DNA from: Clostridia bacterium
Lineage (GTDB): Bacteria; Bacillota; Clostridia; Christensenellales; CAG-138
Direction: 5' to 3'
DNA length: 64,000 nt
Assembly: GCA_030526425.1 (NCBI GenBank)
Contig: JAUNCT010000003.1
Span: 1-64,000, forward strand
Translations under genes and position numbers: made by a program
Notes under the pieces: model-generated
What the model saw: the letters and a program-made list of their open reading frames with translations, nothing else
Told to the model about the DNA's origin: nothing
Databases searched by the model: none
Part shown: piece by piece, positions 44,016 to 52,096 of the stretch
Layout: each line of letters opens with the position of its first letter
How positions within the stretch are numbered: the first letter of the stretch is position 1

Positions 44016-45671
44016 ATGAAAAAGGTACTTTCTTTCGTTCTTGCGGCGATGATGCTGTTCGGCATCTCCTTCACCGCAATGGCAGAGGACAAGCTCGCGG
44101 ACGGTGAATACACCACCGTGTGCCACGGCTTCTACGGCGATTTCGACCTGAAGATGACCGTGAAGGACGGCGCGATCGCCGGCTTCGATTACAGCGCGAA
44201 CATCGAGACCCCCGAGCTCGGCGGCAAAGCCCTCGAACTCATGAGCGCGGACATGGTCGCCAACAACACATGCGGCGTGGATTCCGTTTCCGGCGCGACC
44301 GTGACCTCCGCGATGTTCCGCGTTGCGGTGGCGGGTCTTCTGAAAGAGATCGGCGCGCCCGCCGAAATGAGCGCGCAGGTCGTGAAGCCCGCGGTCACCG
44401 ATGAGACCCTGAAGACCGATGTTCTCGTCATCGGTTCCGGTGCGGCGGGTCTTGCTGCGGCTTCCGGTGCTGCGGAGAGCGGTGCAAAGGTCGTTCTGCT
44501 CGAGAAGCAGGACATCCTCGGCGGTTCCTTCGTGACCAGCGCGGGCATCGTTTATGCCGCGATGGACGAGGCGGATGTCGAGCCCATGGTCGCTTACTAC
44601 CAGATGCGCGCCAACGGCAAGGCGAACGAGGACCTGCTCCGCTTCTTTGCGGAGAACTCCCGTGCGACCATCGCATGGCTCGAAGGTCTCGGCACGCAGT
44701 GGGGCATGGTCGTCCCCGCGGGTCTGACCGGCGAACCCCGCGCACACTTCGCGATGGATGAGAACGGACGCATGATGGCGGGCGCCGTCATGAGCAACAA
44801 GATCGTCAAGCACCTCGAAGACCTCGGCGTGACGATTTTGACCGGAACCCCCGCGACCGAGCTGATCGCCGATGCGAACGGCGCAGTCGTCGGTGCGAAG
44901 GCGGTTTCCGACACGAAGAACTACACCATCGAAGCGGGCGCGGTCATCCTCGCGACCGGCGGCTTCGACGCTTCCTCCGAGATGAAGTCGCAGTGGTCCC
45001 CCTCTGCGACCGAAGACTTCCCGCTTTCTTCCAAGGGCAACACCGGCGACGGTATCAACATGGGTATCGCAGTCGGCGCGGCGACGGATTTCAAGGGCGG
45101 TATGATCGGCTTTGACTTCGTCGACGGTTCCCTGCCCGAGAGCGGTTACAACGCCGTTGCGATGTACTGCAACAGCTACGTGCAGCCCGACGGCACCTTC
45201 GTGAGCGACGTGATCGACTACCCGGTGACCTACCGTGCGATCAAGGACCTCGGCGTGGAGCACTTCTACGGTCTGTACGATGCGAAGGGCGCGGACACCG
45301 TTGCGGCTTCCCTCGCGCGCGGTTACGCCTGGAAGGGCGAGACCGTGGAAGAGCTGGCGGCTGCGACCGGCATGGACGCCGCGAAGCTCGCGGATGCGAT
45401 CGCTCGGGGCACGGGTCTTGAGAGCGCGCCGTACTTCGCCGTGATGGTCAAGCCCTGCACCATCGGTTCGATGGGCGGTCTCGTGATCGACACCGACGCG
45501 CAGGTCATCTCCGTTGCAGGTGCGCCCATCGCGGGTCTGTACGCTTCCGGCGAAGTCGCGAACGGTCAGTTCTACGACATCGATTACCCCGCTTCCGGCA
45601 GCTCCAACTGCATCAGCATGACCTTCGGTCTCGAAGCGGGCCGCAACGCAGCTGCTTACGCTGCAAAATAA
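44016..45671 (+). CDS. Secreted flavoprotein reductase with one FMN-binding domain and a fumarate reductase-type FAD domain
   Basis: 551 aa. Signal peptide (to MAEDK), a single FMN-binding domain (about 27-115) with the canonical flavinylation motif DSVSGATVT (89-97), and a FAD domain with GSGAAG (140-145), the ATGGFDA segment and the C-terminal GLYASGEVANGQFYDIDYPASGSSNCISMTFGLEAGR. Same architecture as the preceding gene minus one FMN domain. It probably reduces a different extracellular electron acceptor. Confidence 0.9.
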   Translation: MKKVLSFVLAAMMLFGISFTAMAEDKLADGEYTTVCHGFYGDFDLKMTVKDGAIAGFDYSANIETPELGGKALELMSADMVANNTCGVDSVSGATVTSAMFRVAVAGLLKEIGAPAEMSAQVVKPAVTDETLKTDVLVIGSGAAGLAAASGAAESGAKVVLLEKQDILGGSFVTSAGIVYAAMDEADVEPMVAYYQMRANGKANEDLLRFFAENSRATIAWLEGLGTQWGMVVPAGLTGEPRAHFAMDENGRMMAGAVMSNKIVKHLEDLGVTILTGTPATELIADANGAVVGAKAVSDTKNYTIEAGAVILATGGFDASSEMKSQWSPSATEDFPLSSKGNTGDGINMGIAVGAATDFKGGMIGFDFVDGSLPESGYNAVAMYCNSYVQPDGTFVSDVIDYPVTYRAIKDLGVEHFYGLYDAKGADTVAASLARGYAWKGETVEELAAATGMDAAKLADAIARGTGLESAPYFAVMVKPCTIGSMGGLVIDTDAQVISVAGAPIAGLYASGEVANGQFYDIDYPASGSSNCISMTFGLEAGRNAAAYAAK

Positions 45672-45690
45672 GATTTCCGCATAGGAAACG

Positions 45691-45725
45691 AAAAGAAGCA
45701 TCTCCAACCGGGGATGCTTCTTTTT
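45691..45725. terminator. Bidirectional terminator
   Basis: AGAAGCATC/GATGCTTCT stem with A-rich and T-rich flanks. Shared by the flavoprotein and MobA-like genes. Confidence 0.85.
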
Positions 45726-45759
45726 CGTTGTTGCGAAGTGCCGTTCGGCACCTGCGGAT

Positions 45760-46359
45760 TCAGATGTTGTTTTGTTGCCCGAGGACCGCGAGAACGCGCT
45801 CGTAATCCTCCCGGGTGTTGCAATTGAGGAACGCCGTTTCATCATGCCACGGAAAAAACGCGACGGTGTGCGTTTTCCACAGCCCGCGAACGGAATACCG
45901 TTTTTCGTTCAATAAGCGCTCAGCGATCGAAAATACGCGTCTTTCGTACACCCCGATGAGCGGTTCGTACTTTTCTCCGTGTGCAGCGATGGTGATGTCG
46001 TTGCCCGACGACCTGTGATGCGCGAGCATTGCGGAAAGCAACGTTTCCGGAACGAGCGGCGTATCCGCACCGAGCACGAAGACCGTTTCTTTGCGAGCCC
46101 GCTTCAGCCCCGCGTGGATACCCGCCAGCGGACCCGCACCCGGGTAGATATCCCCAACGCTCACCGTACCCGAGATTTTGAGATTGCCACCCGCAAGAAG
46201 GATCTCCCCGACGCCGAGCGCGCGCAGTTTTCGCACCGCATGTTCCGCCATGGTGCGGTCACCGAGGGGCAAGCGCAGTTTGTCAGTGCCCATGCGCGTG
46301 CTGCGCCCGCCGGTGAGCACGACCGCGGAGACCTCACAGCCCGAGCAAACGCAGCACAT
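45760..46359 (-). CDS. MobA-like nucleotidyltransferase
   Basis: 199 aa. NTP-transferase fold: AVVLTGGRSTRMGTDKLRLPLGD (nucleotide loop), VFVLGADTPLVPETLL and a C-terminal LNCNTREDYERVL segment as in molybdenum cofactor guanylyltransferase. The ATG at 46359 lies within the end of the glycerate kinase gene (26-base overlap). No molybdopterin or molybdoenzyme gene is in the window, so the assignment to Mo cofactor synthesis rests on the fold alone. Confidence 0.75.
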   Translation of the reverse strand: MCCVCSGCEVSAVVLTGGRSTRMGTDKLRLPLGDRTMAEHAVRKLRALGVGEILLAGGNLKISGTVSVGDIYPGAGPLAGIHAGLKRARKETVFVLGADTPLVPETLLSAMLAHHRSSGNDITIAAHGEKYEPLIGVYERRVFSIAERLLNEKRYSVRGLWKTHTVAFFPWHDETAFLNCNTREDYERVLAVLGQQNNI

Positions 46360-47452
46360 TGTCGGTGAGGGCGGTGAGATCGTGCGCCGCCGTTTCCTTC
46401 AAAGCCTCGGGCGTTTTGCATGCGGAAAGCGCGCTGAACATCGCCGTGACGCCGAGATCGTAAAGCGCTTCGGCACCGGGTTCGACCGAGCCGCACAGCG
46501 CGATGCAGGGAACGCCCGCCGCCTTGGCGCGCTTTGCGACGCCCGCGGGTGCTTTACCGCGGACGGACTGCCCGTCGAGCCGACCTTCGCCCGTAATGAC
46601 GACATCGGTATTGAACAGCAGCTCATCGAAATGCGCGGCGTCGAGCAACAATTCGATGCCCGGCAACAGCGTGCCCTTCAAAAAAGCGAGCACGGCGGCA
46701 CCCGCCCCGCCCGCGGCACCCGCGCCCTTGGCGGAAGCGCCTGTGAAGCCGAGATCGCGCCCGAGCACCTGCGCGAATTTGCGGATGCCCTTTTCGAGTT
46801 CTTCGGCAGTCTCCCCCACCGCGCCCTTTTGCGGACCGAACACGGCGGTCGCCCCTTCGGGACCCCAGAGGGGGTTGTCGACATCGCACGCGGCGGTGAC
46901 GGACAGACCGAAGGGCGTTTCCGGCGGGGTGATGCGCGCGACCTTGCCGAGGTTCAGTGCGAGAGGCGCGAGCTCCGCCCCGTCTTCACCGAAAAAGCGC
47001 CAGCCGAGGGCGTGCGCCATGCCGATGCCGCAATCGTTCGTGGCACTGCCGCCGAGCCCGAGCAGGATGCGCTTCGCACCCGCGCGTTTCATGGCAAGCA
47101 GCAGTTCGCCCACGCCGCGGCTCGTCGCATGCAGCGGGTCCTTTTCGCCTTTGACGAGCGAAAGCCCCGCGGCGGCGGAGAATTCCGCTACGCCCGTGCC
47201 GTCGGACATGATGCCGTACATCGCCTCGACAAAGCCGCCTTCGGGACCCGTGACCATGACGCGCTCCTCCCTGCCGCCGAGGATGCGCAAAAACGCATCC
47301 GTCATGCCCTCGCCCCCGTCTGCCATGGGCAGAGCGCGGATCTCCGCCTCGGGCAGACGGCGGATGATCGCCGCGCTGAGGATGTCGCACACCTCATCCG
47401 CACGGAGGGTGCCCTTGAACTTATCGGGCGCCAACAAAAACCTTCTGAACAT
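46334..47452 (-). CDS. glxK: Glycerate kinase (GlxK type)
   Basis: 372 aa. N-terminal FLLAPDKFKGTLRADEVCD and ALPMADGGEGMTDAF, a GLGGSATNDCGIGMAHALGW core, VVITGEGRLDGQS and the ending LTALTDNVLRLLGL are diagnostic of type I glycerate kinase. It phosphorylates glycerate, usually to 2-phosphoglycerate. Located before the MobA-like gene with overlapping ends. Confidence 0.94.
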   Translation of the reverse strand: MFRRFLLAPDKFKGTLRADEVCDILSAAIIRRLPEAEIRALPMADGGEGMTDAFLRILGGREERVMVTGPEGGFVEAMYGIMSDGTGVAEFSAAAGLSLVKGEKDPLHATSRGVGELLLAMKRAGAKRILLGLGGSATNDCGIGMAHALGWRFFGEDGAELAPLALNLGKVARITPPETPFGLSVTAACDVDNPLWGPEGATAVFGPQKGAVGETAEELEKGIRKFAQVLGRDLGFTGASAKGAGAAGGAGAAVLAFLKGTLLPGIELLLDAAHFDELLFNTDVVITGEGRLDGQSVRGKAPAGVAKRAKAAGVPCIALCGSVEPGAEALYDLGVTAMFSALSACKTPEALKETAAHDLTALTDNVLRLLGL

Positions 47453-47747
47453 CGTTCGTACTCTTTCCGCGGGCACCGGAACGGCACCCGTTTTCAAACA
47501 CAATATTTTAAAAAGTATAGCGGAACGGAGGGAATGAGTCAAGGAAGGGAACGCCCGGCACTCGAAACAAGGCGTACTCCTTCCGTCTCGCCTGCGGCGA
47601 GCCACCTCCCTCAAGAGGGAGGCTTCGAAGTTGTAACGTTGCTTGCATGCGATGAAATACATTCGTTGCTTCGGTTTGGAAACGACAGCACGACCGACGC
47701 AAAACCCGGAGGTCGCGTGACCTCCGGGTTCGTTTTCTTCGATGCTG
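47453..47747. repeat. Intergenic region with a Clostridia-type palindromic repeat
   Basis: The core (47574-47628) contains two hairpins in a row: CTCGCC/GGCGAG and CCTCCCTC/GAGGGAGG, with flanks GACGGAAGGAGT and GAAG on the minus strand. This closely matches a dispersed repeat I remember from many gut Clostridia intergenic regions (GAAGCCTCCCTC-type). No other copy is evident in this window. The rest of the gap holds the glycerate kinase start leader and a terminator. Confidence 0.6.
47700..47736 (-). terminator. Terminator of the PARG-M32 fusion gene
   Basis: AACCCGGAGGTC, four-base loop and complement, with T-rich minus-strand exit, 12 bases past the stop. Confidence 0.8.
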
Positions 47748-50108
47748 TTATTCGGTTTCGATGCCGTAGACGTCGGCGACCTTGCGTTTGAGATATTCGG
47801 TGTAGTACTTAGGGTCGAACTTGCCGCAGGCTTGTTCAAAGAGCTCGCCGGGCTTTTTGAGGCAGCCGTATTTGTGGATGTGTTCGGTGAGCCATGCGCG
47901 GACATCGGAAAGGTCTCCCTTCCCGACTTTTTCGTACACGTCGCCGAGGTCGCGCTCCATCACGGCGAGCATCTGCGCGCCGTAGGCACTGCCGAGGGCG
48001 TAGCTCGGGAAGTAACCGATGGAGCCGCCCGACCAGTGGGTGTCCTGCAGGCAGCCGTGCGCATCGTCCGGCACGTCGACGCCGAGGTATTCCTTATAGA
48101 GGGCGTTCCAGCGGGCGGGAACATCTTTGACTTGGAGCGTGCCCGCGATGAGCTGCTTTTCGATTTCATAACGCACCATGACGTGCAAAGCGTAGGTGAC
48201 CTCGTCCGCTTCCACGCGGATCAGCGAGGGCTCGACTCGGTTGACGGCGCGGTAAAAATCCTCTGCGGTGACGCCCGCCGTCTGTTCGGGAAAGATTCCG
48301 GCGAATTTTTCGAACAGCACCTGCGTGAAGGCGCGGGATCTGCCGATGATGTTCTCGTAAAAGCGGCTTTGGCTTTCGTGCACCGCCATGGAAACGCCGC
48401 CCGACAGGAGCGTGTGGTTGTACGCATCGTCGATGTCGAGCTCGTAGATGGCGTGACCGCCCTCGTGAATGACGGAGAACATCGAGCTTTCGGGCGCGTG
48501 CTCGTAGTAGTGCGTGGTGATGCGCACATCCCGGTTGGTGAAGTTGTTCGTGAAGGGGTGCTCCGTTTCGCCGATGGTGCAGAAATTCCGGTCGATGCCC
48601 ATGAGCTCCATGACCGCATCGGAAAAGGCGCGCTGCTTTTCGATGGGATAGGACTTGCGGAGGAAGGCATCGTCCGGTTGCGGACACCGGGCGACCTTGC
48701 GGATGAGCGGCACGAGGGTCGCGCGGAGTTCGGCGAAGAACGCGTCGAGCGTGGCGGTGTCCATCCCCTCCTCGTACTCGTTGAGCAGGGCGTCGTAGGG
48801 CGCCTTGTCGGGGGCGTAGTAGCCCGCGAACTTGCGGTTGAAGGCGACGATCTGTTCGAGGTACGAAGCAAACAAAGCGTAGTCGTTCGTCGTTTTCGCC
48901 TTTTTCCACACGGCGGAGGCGTTGTTCGTGAGGGTGACGTAGGCGGTATACTCGTTTTCGGGGATGCGCGAGATCTGCTCCGCCTCCTTCTTCAACAGCT
49001 CGGCCTTGCGGCGCAGGACCGTTTCGTTTTGGGGCGCGACCGCGAGGATGTCGTTTGCCAGCTGCAAGGTCGCGGGGTCGGCGATGAGCGCATACTCCAT
49101 GCCGCTCAAAACGCCCATGGTATGCCCGCGCCCTTCGGCACTGCCCTCGGGCGCGACGGTCTCCCCGTCCTGCATCAAGACGCCCATCGCGTGGCGGTAG
49201 GCGCAGAGCTTATCTTCCAACGCGGAAAGGCGTTCGGCAAGGCTTGCCGTGTCGGCGGGCGTCGGGAGCTCTTCCCACTTGCGGATGCCGCCGATTTCCG
49301 CGAAGGCGCGGTAATTGTCCGAGTCTTCCACGGGCGCATAGACCGCGAATTCGATCGTTTCGAAGTGCTTGCGGAACGGAGCGAGCGCATCCTCAAAAGC
49401 TTTGGCTACGACCTTCGGCGGGTTCATGAACGCACCGCAACCGAAGGCGCCGAGGATCAGGACATCCGCACCGTTCGCCGCGGCGATGGCAAGGACCCTG
49501 CGGATGCGCTTTGCCATCTGTGCGCGGAATTCCGCTTCGTCCGGAACGGTAAACAGCTGTTGGGGTTCGCGCAGGTCGGGCGCGGCGCAGGTGATGACAT
49601 CGACCGCATATCGCTCGCGATCCTGCAAGAAAGGACCGTCGAAGGTGTCTTCGCGCAGAACGCACACGCCGGGCGTGAAGATGCAATCGTCGTTGTTCAT
49701 GCGGTCGACGAGACATTCGTCGATCTTCCGCTTGTGTTCGGAATAAAACGACGCGGCGGAATCATCCGTCAGGCACGGATACAGGGTGCTGACCCGGCAG
49801 AGGCTTTCCTCCTGCGCGCGGGCGCCCCATGTCACACCTCCGCCCGGCGTGACGAACGAGGCGAAATTCAGCACGGCGACCTTGCGCTTGCCGTTGGCGT
49901 ATTTCTTCGCGGCGGCAAGGGTACGGTCCTTCGATAGGATCAGGGCGCAGGGTTCGGAACGCTTCGGTTCGGGAACGGGGACCTCTTCTTCGGCGAAGAT
50001 CACCCGCTGTGCCTTGACCGAAGCCCCGATGGTGCAGATGAGCGCGGGCTCGGTTTTGCAGGCGTGCATCGTTCTTTGAAAAATTTCGACCAATTCGCTT
50101 CTGTTCAT
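47748..50108 (-). CDS. Fusion: PARG-like macrodomain (TIGR02452) and M32 carboxypeptidase
   Basis: 786 aa, one uninterrupted frame with GAGGAGAA upstream of the ATG. Residues 1-275 form a microbial PARG-like macrodomain: PGGGVTWGARAQEESL holds the signature GGG (89-91) and catalytic QEE (99-101), and LGAFGCGAFMNPP follows. Residues about 285-786 form a carboxypeptidase Taq (M32) enzyme with HEGGH (548-552) plus HESQSRFYEN, RVEADEVTYALH and HWSGGSIGYFPSYALG. M32 enzymes are usually about 500 aa and stand alone. No signal peptide, so cytosolic. Both active sites look complete; I know of no such fusion in the literature. Confidence 0.92.
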   Translation of the reverse strand: MNRSELVEIFQRTMHACKTEPALICTIGASVKAQRVIFAEEEVPVPEPKRSEPCALILSKDRTLAAAKKYANGKRKVAVLNFASFVTPGGGVTWGARAQEESLCRVSTLYPCLTDDSAASFYSEHKRKIDECLVDRMNNDDCIFTPGVCVLREDTFDGPFLQDRERYAVDVITCAAPDLREPQQLFTVPDEAEFRAQMAKRIRRVLAIAAANGADVLILGAFGCGAFMNPPKVVAKAFEDALAPFRKHFETIEFAVYAPVEDSDNYRAFAEIGGIRKWEELPTPADTASLAERLSALEDKLCAYRHAMGVLMQDGETVAPEGSAEGRGHTMGVLSGMEYALIADPATLQLANDILAVAPQNETVLRRKAELLKKEAEQISRIPENEYTAYVTLTNNASAVWKKAKTTNDYALFASYLEQIVAFNRKFAGYYAPDKAPYDALLNEYEEGMDTATLDAFFAELRATLVPLIRKVARCPQPDDAFLRKSYPIEKQRAFSDAVMELMGIDRNFCTIGETEHPFTNNFTNRDVRITTHYYEHAPESSMFSVIHEGGHAIYELDIDDAYNHTLLSGGVSMAVHESQSRFYENIIGRSRAFTQVLFEKFAGIFPEQTAGVTAEDFYRAVNRVEPSLIRVEADEVTYALHVMVRYEIEKQLIAGTLQVKDVPARWNALYKEYLGVDVPDDAHGCLQDTHWSGGSIGYFPSYALGSAYGAQMLAVMERDLGDVYEKVGKGDLSDVRAWLTEHIHKYGCLKKPGELFEQACGKFDPKYYTEYLKRKVADVYGIETE

Positions 50109-50118
50109 GCCGTTCTCC

Positions 50119-50862
50119 TCATTTCCGACCGTTTTCCATAAAACCGAGGATCGCATCCGCGGTGGTTTGCCATTGTTCCCGGTGGGACATGGCCGCTTCG
50201 TTGTCGCCCGCTTGCGCGCCGTAGTCGCCGAAGCCCGCATGGTTCGCTCCCCGGAGCACGACCTCTTCGAAGCCTTTCGGCAGATTTGCCCGATACTTAT
50301 CATAGCTTTGGCGGTTCAAGACGCCATCGCGGTCACCGACTACAGACAGCACGGGCAACCCGGAATCCCCGAGGTCCGCAGTGGAATACGCCGCAAGCAG
50401 TACAAGCCCCGCAAAGCGCCCGGGCTCCTTTGCGGCACAGGACGCCGCCATTGCGCCGCCGAGGGAGTGCCCGCCGAGATACCAACGTGTGACACCCGGA
50501 ACGCTGCCGACGGTGTCGGTCGCGGCGTTGCTGCGGAACACGGCGAAGTTCGCGGGCATCTTCGTCACGACGCAGGTGACGCCCGCGCTTGCGAGATGCG
50601 CCATGAGCGGTGCATACGCGCGCTCATCCACCCGACCGCCCTGATAGAACACGAAGCCCGTGCCGTTCGGTTCCTTGGGGGTGAACACGATGTTCCGTTT
50701 CGTTTCGGTGACCGTGTACGCTTCCTTTGCGGCAAGCGCCGAGACCGCCGACTCGCCCGCACGCGCATAGCCCGCGGCGTAAACGCCGAAAGCCCCCGTG
50801 CCGAGGATGCAAAGCGCAAGAAGCACAAACAACGCCGTGCGCAATATCTTTTTCGTTTTCAT
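50119..50862 (-). CDS. Secreted or membrane-anchored alpha/beta hydrolase
   Basis: 247 aa with an N-terminal helix (LRTALFVLLALCILGTGAFG), likely an anchor. Catalytic triad by motif: Ser in GGHSLGGAMAA, Asp in VVGDRDGV, His in GANHAGFGDYG. Esterase/lipase-like or dienelactone hydrolase-like; substrate unknown. It starts upstream of the PARG-M32 gene on the same strand (ten bases apart) with GGAGGAAG, so the two are probably co-transcribed. Confidence 0.88.
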   Translation of the reverse strand: MKTKKILRTALFVLLALCILGTGAFGVYAAGYARAGESAVSALAAKEAYTVTETKRNIVFTPKEPNGTGFVFYQGGRVDERAYAPLMAHLASAGVTCVVTKMPANFAVFRSNAATDTVGSVPGVTRWYLGGHSLGGAMAASCAAKEPGRFAGLVLLAAYSTADLGDSGLPVLSVVGDRDGVLNRQSYDKYRANLPKGFEEVVLRGANHAGFGDYGAQAGDNEAAMSHREQWQTTADAILGFMENGRK

Positions 50863-50969
50863 GACACTTCCTCCATGGGATCCCTGTTTTTCTATCTTAC
50901 CACACGGGGCACGCGAATGCGAATCCGTGGTATACTTGGCACAAACACCGATTTTCGGGAGGTACACCG

Positions 50970-52028
50970 ATGAGAATACATCAGCTCGAGACCCCTGCGG
51001 CGATCGTCGACCTCGACGCGCTCGACCGCAACCTCAAAACCATGCAGGAAATGCTCGGACCCAAGGGACCGAAGCTTCGCCCGCATTACAAAAGCTTCAA
51101 ATGCACGGCGATCGCGCATTACCTCGCGGCGCGCGGCGTCGACCGCTTTTTGACGGCAAAGCTTTCCGAAGCCGAAGACCTGATCGCGTCCGGCTTCGAG
51201 GATGTGCTCATCGGCAACCAAGTGACGGACCCGCAAAAGATCGCGCGGCTCGCTTACCTTGCCGGTTGCTGCAAGCTGACGGTCTGCGTGGACGACGCCG
51301 CGAACATCGCAGCGCTCGAAGCCGCATGCGCCCTTGCGGAAACGACGCTGCACTGTCTGGTGGAATTCGACATCGGCATGGACCGTTGCGGCGTACATAC
51401 CGAGGAGGAATTCATCGCGCTTGCGAAGCAGCTCGACGCCGCGCCGCACCTCGTTTTCGAGGGTATCCAAGCCTATGCGGGAAACCTTGCGCATGAGTTC
51501 GACAAGGAGAAACGTGCCGCCGGTTCTTTTGCCGTGGAAGAGAAGGTGCGGCACCTGAAGGCGACGGCGGAAGCTTCGGGTCTGACCGTGCCCACCGTGA
51601 GCGGTGTGAGTACGGGCACGGTCGCCTTCCATACGTGTGAGACCGTTTACACCGAGGTGCAGGCAGGCTCGTTCCTGTTCGGCGACCGCAGCTACCGCGA
51701 CGTCGGAACGGCGTTCAGACAGAGCCTTTATCTTCTGACATCGGTGATTTCAACGCGCCCCGGTACCGCCGTGTTCGATTGCGGCGTGAAAAGCCTCGGC
51801 ATGGACCAGCGCGCGCCGTATTTTGCGGAGTACCCCGATCAAGCCGTGGAATTCAGCGAGGAGCACAGCGCACTGTACTTCGCGCACGACCTTTGCGTGG
51901 GCGACCGCCGCCGCATCGTGCCCGGACACTGCTGCACGACGGTGAACCTTTGGGACAAGCTGTACCTGTGCCGCGGCGGGAAGGTGGTCGCCTGCGTGCC
52001 CGTGACGGGGCGCGGCAAGGCGCAATAA
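50970..52028 (+). CDS. D-threonine aldolase-like PLP enzyme (DSD1 family)
   Basis: 352 aa fold-type III PLP enzyme. N-terminal alanine-racemase-like barrel with the Schiff-base Lys in RPHYKSFKC (K41), GGG-free phosphate loop VSGVSTGT, and a C-terminal metal site PGHCCTTVNLWD. This pattern fits low-specificity D-threonine/D-serine aldolase or dehydratase (DSD1). It stands alone, divergent from the hydrolase gene, and ends at a bidirectional terminator. Confidence 0.88.
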   Translation: MRIHQLETPAAIVDLDALDRNLKTMQEMLGPKGPKLRPHYKSFKCTAIAHYLAARGVDRFLTAKLSEAEDLIASGFEDVLIGNQVTDPQKIARLAYLAGCCKLTVCVDDAANIAALEAACALAETTLHCLVEFDIGMDRCGVHTEEEFIALAKQLDAAPHLVFEGIQAYAGNLAHEFDKEKRAAGSFAVEEKVRHLKATAEASGLTVPTVSGVSTGTVAFHTCETVYTEVQAGSFLFGDRSYRDVGTAFRQSLYLLTSVISTRPGTAVFDCGVKSLGMDQRAPYFAEYPDQAVEFSEEHSALYFAHDLCVGDRRRIVPGHCCTTVNLWDKLYLCRGGKVVACVPVTGRGKAQ

Positions 52029-52058
52029 GCACTCCCCCCAAAAAAAACGAAAAGAAAG

Positions 52059-52096
52059 AGACCGGAAACCCGAGAGGTTTCCGGTCTTGTTTGTTA
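52059..52096. terminator. Bidirectional terminator
   Basis: AGACCGGAAACC, five-base loop and complement, T-rich exit. Lies between the aldolase-like gene and the end of the Mrp-like operon. Confidence 0.88.
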
